Under the pieces are notes generated by a model, which worked only from the letters and a program-made list of their open reading frames with translations, searched no databases and was not told the DNA's origin. This document shows positions 43,491 to 51,901 of a stretch of DNA of 64,000 nucleotides, in pieces (the first letter of the stretch is position 1; each line of letters starts with the position of its first letter). The DNA lies in contig JAICKU010000007.1 in assembly GCA_025927765.1 (NCBI GenBank), forward strand, positions 1 through 64,000. Direction: 5' to 3'. The translations under genes were made by a program, and so were the position numbers. The DNA comes from Burkholderiales bacterium (GTDB taxonomy: Bacteria > Pseudomonadota > Gammaproteobacteria > Burkholderiales > Casimicrobiaceae).

Positions 43491-44753
43491 ATGAGTCGAC
43501 ATGCGGTGGTCGTCGGCGCGGGCATCGTGGGCGCGATGTGCGCCGTGCACGCGTTGCGCGCCGGCCACGACGTGACGATCGTCGAGCCCGCGGAGCCGGG
43601 CGGCGACCAGGCGGCGAGCTCGGGCAACCTGGGCTGGCTGTCGACGCACTCGGTCATCCCCACTGCGCAGCCCGGTACGTGGAAGAAGATCCCGGGCTAC
43701 CTCAGCGACCCGCTCGGGCCGGTATCGCTCGAGTGGACGTACCTGCCGCGTGCGCTGCCGTGGCTCGTTCGCTACGTCGCCGGCGGCGCGACGTGGGCGC
43801 GCGTCGCCGGCACGGCGCACGCGCTGCGCAGCCTGCTCGTCGATGCGCCGCAGCTGCACGCCGAAATCGCGCAATCGGCGGGTGTGCCGGCGCTGATCGC
43901 GCGCACCGGCGTGCTGCACGTCTATCGCTCGCGCGACGCCTTCGCGCGTGACGCGATGGCGTGGCGCATGCGGCGCGACGTCGGCGTGAGCTGGCGCGAG
44001 CTCGATGCCGATGCATTGCGTCGCCGCGAGCCGGCGCTCGACGAGCGCTACACGTTCGCGGTGCACGTCGAGGAAGCCGGGCACTGCCGCGATCCTGCAC
44101 GCTACACGCAGGCGCTCTTCGCGCACGCACTCGGATCAGGAGCGCGGCATGTGCAGGCGCGCGCAACGGGATTGCGCATCGAAAGCGGACGGCTGCGTGC
44201 AGTGACCACCGACGCGGGCGACTTCGATGCCGACGCGGCGGTGATCGCGGCGGGCAGCCGCTCGGCGCCGCTTGCGAAGGCCGCGGGCGACCGCGTGCCG
44301 CTGCTGACCGAGCGCGGCTACCACGCGTCGATCGACGCTCCCGAGGCATCGCCCGACACGCCGATCATGGCGATGGACGCGAAGGTGGTCGCGACGGCGA
44401 TGAACGGCGGGTTACGCATCGGCGGCCAGGTGGAAATCGCGCCGCACGACGCCGCGCCGAACTGGCGCCGCGCGGCGGTGGTTCGCGATCTGGGCCTCGA
44501 GCTGTTTCCGGCGTTGCCGCGCAAGCTCGATCCTGGCCGCGTCCGGTATTGGCTCGGCCGGCGGCCGAGCACGCCCGACGGCCTGCCGTGCATCGGCTAC
44601 GCGAGCGCGACGCGCGACGTCGTGTACGCGTTCGGCCACGGTCACGTCGGCTTGTCGGCGTCGGCGCGCACGGGGCACGTGGTGGCGCAACTGCTGTCTT
44701 GCGTGGCGCCCGAGATTCCGATGGCGCCGTTCGACGCGCGGCGCTTTCGCTGA
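43491..44753 (+). CDS. FAD-dependent D-amino acid dehydrogenase (DadA-like)
   Basis: A 420-residue DAO-family flavoprotein. It opens with the dinucleotide-binding motif AVVVGAGIVGAMCAVHALRA and the DadA-type segment SSGNLGWLSTHSVIPTAQPG, and closes with GRRPSTPDGLPCIGYASA and FGHGHVGLSASARTG. It would deaminate a D-amino acid or oxidise an opine-like substrate, passing electrons to the respiratory chain. It lies convergent with hpd; the two together hint at amino acid catabolism, but substrate is unknown. Confidence 0.85.
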   Translation: MSRHAVVVGAGIVGAMCAVHALRAGHDVTIVEPAEPGGDQAASSGNLGWLSTHSVIPTAQPGTWKKIPGYLSDPLGPVSLEWTYLPRALPWLVRYVAGGATWARVAGTAHALRSLLVDAPQLHAEIAQSAGVPALIARTGVLHVYRSRDAFARDAMAWRMRRDVGVSWRELDADALRRREPALDERYTFAVHVEEAGHCRDPARYTQALFAHALGSGARHVQARATGLRIESGRLRAVTTDAGDFDADAAVIAAGSRSAPLAKAAGDRVPLLTERGYHASIDAPEASPDTPIMAMDAKVVATAMNGGLRIGGQVEIAPHDAAPNWRRAAVVRDLGLELFPALPRKLDPGRVRYWLGRRPSTPDGLPCIGYASATRDVVYAFGHGHVGLSASARTGHVVAQLLSCVAPEIPMAPFDARRFR

Positions 44754-44763
44754 CGCGTTGCCG

Positions 44764-45843
44764 TCAGTGCGCGGCGTCGATCACGCCACGCTTGACCTGA
44801 TCGCGCTCCATCGATTCGAACAGCGCCTTGAAGTTGCCCTCGCCGAAGCCCTCGTCGCCCTTGCGTTCGATGAACTCGAAGAACACGGGACCGAACAGCG
44901 CCTCCGAGAAGATCTGCAGCAGCAGGCGGCGGCCGTTCTCGCCCGTGGTGCCGTCGACGAGCACGCCGCGCGCACGCAGGTCCTGCACGCGCTCGCCGTG
45001 TCCGGGCAGCCGCTCGTCGAGCATCTCGTAATACGTGTCCGGCGGCGGCGCCATCAGCGGCACGCCGGCTTCGCGCAGCCGGTCGAGCGTCGCCAGCAGA
45101 TCGTCGGTGAGAAGCGCGATGTGCTGGATGCCCTCGCCGTTGAACTTCATCAGGAATTCCTCGATCTGGCCGGTGGTGCGCGACGCTTCCTCGTTCAGCG
45201 GAATGCGGATCTTCCCGTCGGGCGCGGTCATCGCGCGCGACGTGAGGCCCGTGTATTCGCCCTTGATGTCGAAGTAGCGGATCTCGCGGAAGTTGAAGAG
45301 GCGCGCGTAGAAGTCGGCCCAGTACGCCATGCGCCCGCGATACACGTTGTGCGTCAGGTGGTCGATCAGCCGCAACCCGTAACCCGCGGGCTTGCGCTCG
45401 ACGCCGTCGAGGAACTCGAAGTCGATGTCGTAGATCGACTTGCCTTCGTCGTAGCGGTCGATCAGGTACAGCGGCGCGCCGCCGATGCCCCTGATCGCCG
45501 GCAGCCGCAGCTCCATCGGGCCGGTCGGCATGTCGACGGGCTGCGCGCCGAGCTCGAGCGCACGCCGGTACGCCCTGTGCGCGTCGTGCACGCGAAACGC
45601 CATGCCGCACGCCGACGGACCGTGCTCGGCCGCGAAGTAGTACGCGGCACTGCGCGGCTCGCGGTTGACGATGAAGTTGATCTCGCCCTGGCGGTAGAGC
45701 GCGACGTCCTTCGAGCGGTGGTTCGCGACGTGCCTGAAGCCCATCTTCTCGAAGATCGGCTCGAGCAGGTTGGGTGTGGGGGACGCGAACTCGACGAATT
45801 CGAAGCCCGCGAGGCCCATCGGATTGTCGAAGAGGTCGGTCAT
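44764..45843 (-). CDS. hpd: 4-hydroxyphenylpyruvate dioxygenase
   Basis: A 359-residue VOC enzyme. The iron ligands lie in [23 protein letters not shown] and [18 protein letters not shown] (His, His, Glu), and the C-terminal helix [16 protein letters not shown] closes the active site. It converts 4-hydroxyphenylpyruvate to homogentisate in tyrosine degradation. The 116-bp space upstream (45844-45959) contains a TTGA-AACG-TCAA inverted repeat. Homogentisate dioxygenase is not in the window. Confidence 0.95.
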   Translation of the reverse strand: MTDLFDNPMGLAGFEFVEFASPTPNLLEPIFEKMGFRHVANHRSKDVALYRQGEINFIVNREPRSAAYYFAAEHGPSACGMAFRVHDAHRAYRRALELGAQPVDMPTGPMELRLPAIRGIGGAPLYLIDRYDEGKSIYDIDFEFLDGVERKPAGYGLRLIDHLTHNVYRGRMAYWADFYARLFNFREIRYFDIKGEYTGLTSRAMTAPDGKIRIPLNEEASRTTGQIEEFLMKFNGEGIQHIALLTDDLLATLDRLREAGVPLMAPPPDTYYEMLDERLPGHGERVQDLRARGVLVDGTTGENGRRLLLQIFSEALFGPVFFEFIERKGDEGFGEGNFKALFESMERDQVKRGVIDAAH

Positions 45844-45869
45844 GGCTCGCTCCTCGCTGGCGCGTTAAC

Positions 45870-45895
45870 TTGAAACGTCAAAGGGATACGTCCCT
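45870..45895. promoter_or_regulatory. Inverted repeats upstream of hpd
   Basis: TTGA-AACG-TCAA (45870-45881) is directly followed by AGGGA-TACG-TCCCT (45882-45895). Two adjacent short palindromes with four-base centres lie 27 bp before the hpd start codon, where an operator would be expected. The second could instead end the upstream TRAP transcript. Confidence 0.35.
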
Positions 45896-45959
45896 CGTTG
45901 CCTGGACATCGAATCGACATGGTGACGGTGATCCGGCGGCGCCGTGAATGCCTCGGCGC

Positions 45960-47249
45960 CTACCGCAGGTTCAGCATGGTACCCGGCAGCCACAGCGCGA
46001 TCTGCGGCCAGGTCATCACGATGGCGAGCCCGAGGATCAACAGCAGCACGTACGGGAACGAGCCGGCGATGATGTGGCCGAGCGGCGCGTTGCTGATCGC
46101 GCGGATCGTGAAGAGGTTCATGCCCACCGGGGGCGTGATCTGCGCGAGCTCGAGGTTGATCGTGAGCAGCACGCCGTACCAGATCGGGTCGACGTGCAAC
46201 GTCGCCATCACCGGCAGGATCACCGGGGTCGTCACGAGGATGATCGCGACCGACTCGAGGAACATGCCGAGGATGAAGATCAGCACCATCATCGCGATCA
46301 GGAAGCCCGCGATGCCGATGTCCATGCTGACGACGACCTGCACGATCTGCTGCGGAATGCGCATCTTGGTGACGACGTGCGCGAACACCGACGCGCCGGC
46401 GACGATCATGAACAGCATCGCCGACGTGCGGCTCGCATCGAGCGCCGCCTGCCAGGTCTCGCGCAGGCCCACCGTCCGGTAGACGAAGATGCCGATCGAA
46501 AGTGCGAGCGCCGCACCTGCGGCGGCGGCCTCCGTTGCGGTGAACACGCCGGCGTACATGCCGCCGAGCACGAGCACCGGCAGCGACAGCGCCCACAACG
46601 CCTTGCGGATCGCGGTCCATGCTTCGCCGAGCGTCGCGCGTGGCTCGCGCTGCACCGTGCTGCCGCCCAGGGTGCTGCGTGCCATGCTGAACGCGATGAA
46701 GATCGCGGCGATCATCAGGCCGGGCAGCACGCCGGCCATGAAGAGACCGCCGATCGATGTGTCGCTGACGACGCCGTAGAGCACCATCGGTCCCGACGGC
46801 GGAATCAGGATGCCGAGCGTGCCGCCGGCGGCGACGAGGCCGTAGGCGGCCTCCGGGTCGTAGCCGAAGCGGATCATCTGCGGGATCGCCACCGAGCCGA
46901 TCGTGAGCGCGGTGGCCACACTCGATCCCGAAATCGCCGCGAAGATCGTGCAGGCGAGGATCGTGGCGATCGCGAGGCCGCCGGGCAGGTGGCGCGTCAA
47001 CGTGTACGCGGTGCCGTAAAGGTCGTCGACGATTCGCGCGCTGATCATCACGTGCGCCATGAACGCGAAAAGCGGGATCGTGACGAGCAGGTAGCGCGAG
47101 ATCTCGCCGAACATGACGTCGGTCACCGCGCCGAGCTCGCCTTGCGTCAGCATGAGCAGCGCGCCGCCGAAGAGCGACAGGCCGGCGAAGATCGGCAGGC
47201 CGGTGAACAGCAGCAGGATCAGCCCGGCGAGAATCGCGAGGAGCGTCAT
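45960..47249 (-). CDS. dctM: TRAP transporter large permease (DctM type)
   Basis: A 429-residue, roughly 12-helix protein with LFTGLPIFAGLSLFGGALLM, FAAISGSSVATALTIGSVAIP, GGTLGILIPPSGPMVLYGVV and the terminal ALWLPGTMLNL. It carries the substrate and sodium pathway of a TRAP carrier. The start overlaps the dctQ stop by four bases. Part of an operon with a CoA-transferase and an HMG-CoA-lyase-like gene. Confidence 0.92.
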   Translation of the reverse strand: MTLLAILAGLILLLFTGLPIFAGLSLFGGALLMLTQGELGAVTDVMFGEISRYLLVTIPLFAFMAHVMISARIVDDLYGTAYTLTRHLPGGLAIATILACTIFAAISGSSVATALTIGSVAIPQMIRFGYDPEAAYGLVAAGGTLGILIPPSGPMVLYGVVSDTSIGGLFMAGVLPGLMIAAIFIAFSMARSTLGGSTVQREPRATLGEAWTAIRKALWALSLPVLVLGGMYAGVFTATEAAAAGAALALSIGIFVYRTVGLRETWQAALDASRTSAMLFMIVAGASVFAHVVTKMRIPQQIVQVVVSMDIGIAGFLIAMMVLIFILGMFLESVAIILVTTPVILPVMATLHVDPIWYGVLLTINLELAQITPPVGMNLFTIRAISNAPLGHIIAGSFPYVLLLILGLAIVMTWPQIALWLPGTMLNLR

Positions 47250-47764
47250 TCAGCATCTTCCAGGTGCTGCTCGTGCGGCAGCGGGATGCCGAGTGCGATG
47301 CGCAGCAGGCCTTCGATCGACGCGAGCAGCAGCAGCACGCCGCCGATCGGCATCAGGAGCTGCAGCCAGAACACGGGAATCTCGACGTTGCCGGTCGTGT
47401 TGAGGCCGAGCATCTTCGAGAACATCGCCGTCTGCCAGCCGTTGACGATCAGCACGATCGAGAACACGAGCACGGCCAGCATCGACCACGCGTCGGCGAT
47501 GCGGCGGCGCTTGCCGGTCAGCTTCGTGGTCAGGATGTCGACGCTGATGTGCGAACCCTGCCGCAGCGTGGTCGCGGCGGCGAGCATCACGATGCCGACG
47601 AGCATGTAGCCCACCGTGTCGTCGACCCACGTGGGCGCGCTGTTGAAGACGTAGCGCATGATCACGCCGTACGTCACGAAGGCGAGCGCCGCGAGAACGC
47701 CCGCCGCGGACAGCGCCGTCGCGATCCAGGTGACCGCGCCGACGAGGCGCTGAAAAGCCCGCAT
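47246..47764 (-). CDS. dctQ: TRAP transporter small permease (DctQ type)
   Basis: A 172-residue four-helix protein: AVTWIATALSAAGVLAALAF, MLVGIVMLAAATTLRQGSHI, MLAVLVFSIVLIVNGWQTAM and PVFWLQLLMPIGGVLLLLAS. The GSHISVDILTTKLTG motif is typical of DctQ. Its ATG directly follows the dctP stop with no spacer. Confidence 0.88.
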   Translation of the reverse strand: MRAFQRLVGAVTWIATALSAAGVLAALAFVTYGVIMRYVFNSAPTWVDDTVGYMLVGIVMLAAATTLRQGSHISVDILTTKLTGKRRRIADAWSMLAVLVFSIVLIVNGWQTAMFSKMLGLNTTGNVEIPVFWLQLLMPIGGVLLLLASIEGLLRIALGIPLPHEQHLEDAE

Positions 47765-48748
47765 TTACAGTTTGCGCGCCATCTCCAGCACCTTCGGTGC
47801 GTCGGGCGCCGACGCTTCGAACGCCTTCATCACCGGCGGCTGCATCACGGCCCCGAGCACCTTCACCTGATCGGGGGTCAGCACCGTCACCTGCATGCCC
47901 TTGTCGCGAAGCTTCGCGAGTTCCGCCGGGTCGAGGCCATCGGCTTTCGGCAGCAGCGCTTCCTCGGCCTTGTGCGCCGCCGTCTCGATCGCCTTCTTCG
48001 CGTCCGCGGGCAGCTTTTCCCACCACGCGGGATTGACGATCAGCGTTTCGTGCACGGTGAAGAGGTTGCTCGCGACGCCGTATTTCTGCACCTCGTAATA
48101 GCGGCGCGCATAGGCGGCGTCGAGGCTCGTGATGCCGGCGTCGAGCACGCCCGACTGCAGCGCCTGGTACACCTCGGAGCCCGGCATTGCCGACGGCGAT
48201 GCGCCCATCGCGACGAGGCTCGCGTCGAAGAGCTTCGACAGGCCGCGGATCTTCACGCCCTTGAAATCGCCGGGCGTGATGAGCGGCTTCTTGCTCGACG
48301 TGATCACCGCGTTGTTCGCATCGACGAGCCATGCGATGTTGTGCACGCCTTTCGCATCCATCTTCCTGTCGAGGAGCGCGGCGACGTCGGACGCCGGGAA
48401 CTTGCGCAACTGCTCGGCGCGCGTGACGAGATACGGGATCGTCGTCACCGCCATCTCGGGAATCGTGCTCGTCCACGACAGGTCGACGATCGCGGCCGCC
48501 TCGACCTGGCCGCGCGCGACGGCGGGAATGTTCTGGTTCGCCTTGAAGAGCTGCTCGGCGCCGAAGATCTGCACCTCCACCTTGCCGCCGGTCGCCGCCT
48601 TGACGTCCGCGGCGAACTGGTCGAGCGCCTTCGCCGTGTGATGGGTCGGCGGGAACTGGTGGCTGATCCGCATCGTGTAGTCGGCGGCAAGCGCGGGGCC
48701 CGCGATGCCGAGCGCAGCCACGAGGGCCGTCCATCCGATCAAACGCAT
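47765..48748 (-). CDS. dctP: TRAP transporter substrate-binding protein (DctP type)
   Basis: A 327-residue periplasmic protein. A Sec signal (MRLIGWTALVAALGIAGPAL, cleavage after ALAA) precedes YTMRISHQFPPTHHTAKALD. The arginine and loop that bind a carboxylate lie in GDFKGVKIRGLSKLFDASLVA, the usual DctP helix region. ATG 48748 follows GAGGAGGAG; an upstream in-frame start at 48790 is less likely. The ligand must be an organic acid; the adjacent CoA-transferase and lyase suggest a branched dicarboxylate. Confidence 0.9.
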   Translation of the reverse strand: MRLIGWTALVAALGIAGPALAADYTMRISHQFPPTHHTAKALDQFAADVKAATGGKVEVQIFGAEQLFKANQNIPAVARGQVEAAAIVDLSWTSTIPEMAVTTIPYLVTRAEQLRKFPASDVAALLDRKMDAKGVHNIAWLVDANNAVITSSKKPLITPGDFKGVKIRGLSKLFDASLVAMGASPSAMPGSEVYQALQSGVLDAGITSLDAAYARRYYEVQKYGVASNLFTVHETLIVNPAWWEKLPADAKKAIETAAHKAEEALLPKADGLDPAELAKLRDKGMQVTVLTPDQVKVLGAVMQPPVMKAFEASAPDAPKVLEMARKL

Positions 48749-48793
48749 GTCTCCTCCTCGAGTGAATGCAGGCGTGCGCGACGCCCGCAACGT

Positions 48794-49969
48794 TCAGTGA
48801 TCGTTTCGCTTGGGTTGCGTGCCGAGCACGTCTTCGTTGTGTTCGCCGGCGCGCGACAGCGGCATGCGTACGCCCGGACGGCGGCCGCCGAGCGTGAGCG
48901 GCAGCGGCACGACGTCGGTGGTCGTTCCTTCGTCCGTCTGCATCGTCATGAGTCCGTGACTCGCGCGAAGATGCGGGTCGTCGAGCAACTGGTCGGGACG
49001 CGCGATCGGTGCGTACGGCAGGCCCGCGGCTTCGAGCTTCGCGGCGAGGTCGTCGGCGCGATGATGGACGAGGATGTCGCCGAGGCGCTTCAGCAGGTCG
49101 GGACGTGCATGCACGCGCTCTTCGTTCGTCGCGAGCGCCGGGTCGTTCGCGAGCTGCGGTGCGTCGAGCACGCGGCACAGCACCTGGAACTGCTTGTCGT
49201 TGACGGCGCCGATGAAAAGCTGCTCGCCCTCGGCTAGCGTGAACACGTCGTAGACGCTCCACGGCGAGAAGCGCGCGGGACACGGCCGCGGCGCTTCGCC
49301 GGTCATCGAGAACTGCTGCATGTGCGACGCGACGAGGAACACGCAGTTTTCGAAGAGCGCGCTCTGCACCTCCTGTCCGCGCCCGGTGCGCTGGCGCTCG
49401 AGCAGCGCCGCCATGATGCCGATCGCGCCGAACATGCCGCCCATGATGTCGTTGACCGAGGCGCCGGCGCGAAGCGGCCGCCCCGGCGGCCCGGTCATGT
49501 AGGCGAGGCCGGCCATCATCTGCACGACTTCGTCGAGCGCCAGCCGGTGCTCGTAGGGGCCCGGCAGGAAGCCTTTGTGCGACGCGTAGATGAGCCGCGG
49601 AAAGCGCTGCGACAAGGTCTCGTAGTCGAGGCCGAGCGAGCGCATGAGCCCCGGACGGAAGTTCTCGATCACGACGTCCGCTTCGCCGATCAGGCCGGTG
49701 ACGGTGTCGCGGCCTTCCGGCGTCGTGATGTCCAGCACGACGCTCTTCTTGTTGCGGTTGAACGTGCGGAAGAAGCCGATGCCGAGGCCCGGAAGCTTGC
49801 GGGTGCGATCGCCACCGGGCGGCTCGATCTTGATCACTTCCGCGCCGAGGTCGGCGAGGATCATGCCGCAGGTCGGGCCCATGATCATGTGCGTGAATTC
49901 GATCACGCGGACGCCGTCGAGCGGCAGGCGTTGTGCGGCCGCGGTGTTCGTGTCCGTGACGTTCGTCAT
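48794..49969 (-). CDS. Family III CoA-transferase (CaiB/BaiF type)
   Basis: A 391-residue transferase. It opens with LPLDGVRVIEFTHMIMGPTC, followed by LADLGAEVIKIEPPGGDRTR, NRNKKSVVLDITTPEGRD, DVVIENFRPGLMRSLGLDYE and VNDIMGGMFGAIGIMAALLE; the catalytic aspartate lies in the last of these (N-D-I). It moves CoA between acids without acetyl-CoA. Its ATG overlaps the stop of the HMG-CoA-lyase-like gene by four bases. The likely role is to activate the acid that the TRAP transporter imports so that the lyase can cleave it. Confidence 0.88.
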   Translation of the reverse strand: MTNVTDTNTAAAQRLPLDGVRVIEFTHMIMGPTCGMILADLGAEVIKIEPPGGDRTRKLPGLGIGFFRTFNRNKKSVVLDITTPEGRDTVTGLIGEADVVIENFRPGLMRSLGLDYETLSQRFPRLIYASHKGFLPGPYEHRLALDEVVQMMAGLAYMTGPPGRPLRAGASVNDIMGGMFGAIGIMAALLERQRTGRGQEVQSALFENCVFLVASHMQQFSMTGEAPRPCPARFSPWSVYDVFTLAEGEQLFIGAVNDKQFQVLCRVLDAPQLANDPALATNEERVHARPDLLKRLGDILVHHRADDLAAKLEAAGLPYAPIARPDQLLDDPHLRASHGLMTMQTDEGTTTDVVPLPLTLGGRRPGVRMPLSRAGEHNEDVLGTQPKRNDH

Positions 49970-50907
49970 CGTGCTTCCCGATGAAAGGTCTTCGGCAGCC
50001 CGGCGCGCCACAGCGTGCCGTGCAGTTCCTCGCCGGCGAGCCACCCCGCCACCTGTGCGCGCAGGTCGAGCAGCCGCTCGACGTCCACGCCGGTGTCGTA
50101 ACCCATGCTTGCCAGCATGAACGCGAGATCCTCGGTGGTCACGTTGCCGCTGGCGCCCGGTGCATACGGGCAGCCGCCGATGCCGCCGAGCGAAGCGTCG
50201 AACCGCCGCACGCCGACGTCGAGCGCGGCATGCACGTTGGCGAGCGCGAGGCCGCGCGTGTCGTGGAAGTGGCCCGACCAGAAGCGCTGGCCGGCGATCT
50301 TGACCGCATCGGCGAAGAGCGCGCGAACCGCTGCAGGATCGGCGTAACCGACGGTGTCGGCGAGGCTGATGCGATCGGCGCCGGCGTCGAGCAGCGCCTG
50401 CACGAGGCGCAGCACTTCGCCTCGTGCAACCTCGCCCTGGATCGTGCAGCCGAACGCGGTGCCGACGCCGCCTTCGATCAGCGTTTTCGATCCCGCGGCG
50501 TCGCGCACGGCGCGGATGCGTGCGACTTCGGCGACGACTTCGTCGGGCGTCTTGCGCAGGTTCGCGAGGCTGTGCGCGTGACTCGCCGACAGCGGCACGA
50601 TCATGAGATCCGCGTTCGCGCCGAGCGCGCGTTCGGCGCCCCTGAGATTGGGCACCAGCACGGAGACGGTCAGGCCGGGCAGCGATTTCGCGAACGGCAC
50701 GAGCTCTGCGGTGTCGGCGAGTTGCGGCAGCAGGCGCGACGGCACGAACGAGCCGACCTCGATCTCGCGCATGCCGGCCTCGCACGCCGCACGGATCCAT
50801 TCACGCTTGCGGTCGGTGGACAGAATCGTCGCGATGCTTTGCAGGCCGTCGCGAAGTCCCACTTCTCGAATGACGACTCGCTCTCGAGCGTGATCGGGAA
50901 GATCCAT
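49966..50907 (-). CDS. Hydroxymethylglutaryl-CoA lyase family protein
   Basis: A 313-residue TIM-barrel of the HMGL-like family. It shows VVIREVGLRDGLQS, the metal-binding GHFHDTRGLALANVHAALDVG with the HxH-type ligands, and FDASLGGIGGCPYAPGASGN with the catalytic cysteine region. HMG-CoA lyase splits HMG-CoA to acetoacetate and acetyl-CoA; relatives split citramalyl-CoA. Its neighbours (CoA-transferase, TRAP carrier) favour breakdown of an imported branched dicarboxylate. First gene of the operon, divergent from a decayed LysR gene. Confidence 0.88.
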   Translation of the reverse strand: MDLPDHARERVVIREVGLRDGLQSIATILSTDRKREWIRAACEAGMREIEVGSFVPSRLLPQLADTAELVPFAKSLPGLTVSVLVPNLRGAERALGANADLMIVPLSASHAHSLANLRKTPDEVVAEVARIRAVRDAAGSKTLIEGGVGTAFGCTIQGEVARGEVLRLVQALLDAGADRISLADTVGYADPAAVRALFADAVKIAGQRFWSGHFHDTRGLALANVHAALDVGVRRFDASLGGIGGCPYAPGASGNVTTEDLAFMLASMGYDTGVDVERLLDLRAQVAGWLAGEELHGTLWRAGLPKTFHREAR

Positions 50908-51018
50908 GGCACGGCGAAAAGAGGCGATCGGTCACTATAGCCGTTCCCGATCGGAGCGGTCGCGCTATTTCGGAACGCCGGTCGTTCCCGTTCGGAACGC
51001 GTGCGATACTCGCCCGCC

Positions 51019-51290
51019 ATGAAGCGGGGCATCGATCCGGCGACGCTGCGCATGTTCGTCGCGGTCTGCGATGCAACCTTCCTCGCGGCGAATTCGGCGG
51101 TGCGCGTGAGCCTCGACGAGCGCGTGAGCGCCGCGCCGCCGCTCGGTGGCGTTCGTCGACACGCTCGAGTTCGACCCGATCGAGATCCGCCCGGGAAGCG
51201 TCGTGCAGACGACGTTGCGTCGGACTGCAGCCGCGGGCGCGCGCGCACCCGATCGGCGGCGGCAAGGCGACGGCCCGGCGACGTTAGAAT
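51019..51290 (+). pseudogene. Remnant of a LysR-type regulator
   Basis: The start MKRGIDPATLRMFVAVCD matches the first helix of a LysR HTH domain. The frame then jumps to FLAANSAVRVSLDERVSA, which resembles the start of the effector domain (about 80-90 residues are missing). After a frameshift near 51140, a second piece in another frame (VAFVDTLEFDPIEIRPGSVV) matches the central effector domain. No intact product is possible. It stands in the classic divergent position before the HMG-CoA-lyase/CoA-transferase/TRAP operon and was probably its regulator. Confidence 0.65.
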
Positions 51291-51322
51291 CGCCGCGTCT
51301 CGATGAAACCTGGAGTCGTTCG

Positions 51323-51874
51323 ATGAAGCTGTCGAGAGTCGTGGTGGGCGCCGCGCTGGCCGCCGTCTTTGCGGCGAGCGTGAACGCGCAGATCCCGCAG
51401 CGCAAGGCCGGCCTGTGGGAAATGCAGTTGAAGAGCAGCGGCTTCGAAGCGCAGGGCATGCCCGACATGCAGGAGCACATGGCGCAGATGCCGCCCGAGC
51501 AGCGTGCGCAAATGGAGCAGTACATGAAGCAGCGCGGCATTTCGTTCGGCGCCGATTCCGTGACGATGCGCATGTGCCTGACGCCGCAGGACGTCGAGGA
51601 GGAGAAGGACTCGGTCGACGGCTTCCTGCGGGGCAAGAGCAACGACAACGGCAATTGCAAGAGCAAGATGGTGTCGCGCAGCGGCAACGAGGTTCGCTTC
51701 ACCGGCGTGTGCAAGGACGACGACGGCGAGACGCGGCAGATCGAAGGACGCATCTACGACCTGTCGTCGGAGCACTTCAACCTCGACATGACGAGCCGCG
51801 GCAGCAAGAGCGGCGAGACGAAGCTGCAGCAGAAGGCGCGCTGGGTGTCGGCGAACTGCGGCAACGTGAAGTGA
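51323..51874 (+). CDS. DUF3617 family secreted protein
   Basis: A 183-residue protein with a Sec signal (MKLSRVVVGAALAAVFAASV, cleavage after VNAQ). The mature start is RKAGLWEMQLKSSGFEAQG, the DUF3617 hallmark, then a Met/Gln/Glu-rich helix (MQEHMAQMPPEQRAQMEQYM). The C-terminal part has paired cysteines typical of the domain (CLTPQDVEEE, CKSKMVSR, FTGVCKDDD, and NCGNV). It should be periplasmic. Function of the family is unknown. GGAG precedes ATG 51323. Confidence 0.82.
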   Translation: MKLSRVVVGAALAAVFAASVNAQIPQRKAGLWEMQLKSSGFEAQGMPDMQEHMAQMPPEQRAQMEQYMKQRGISFGADSVTMRMCLTPQDVEEEKDSVDGFLRGKSNDNGNCKSKMVSRSGNEVRFTGVCKDDDGETRQIEGRIYDLSSEHFNLDMTSRGSKSGETKLQQKARWVSANCGNVK

Positions 51875-51901
51875 CGTGACGCACGCGCGGAACCTGGTCT
51901 C

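Noticed and set aside
45948-47609. 553-codon plus-strand frame opposite the TRAP genes
   Set aside because: Shadow composition (His/Arg/Asp); DctM and DctQ are clear on the minus strand.
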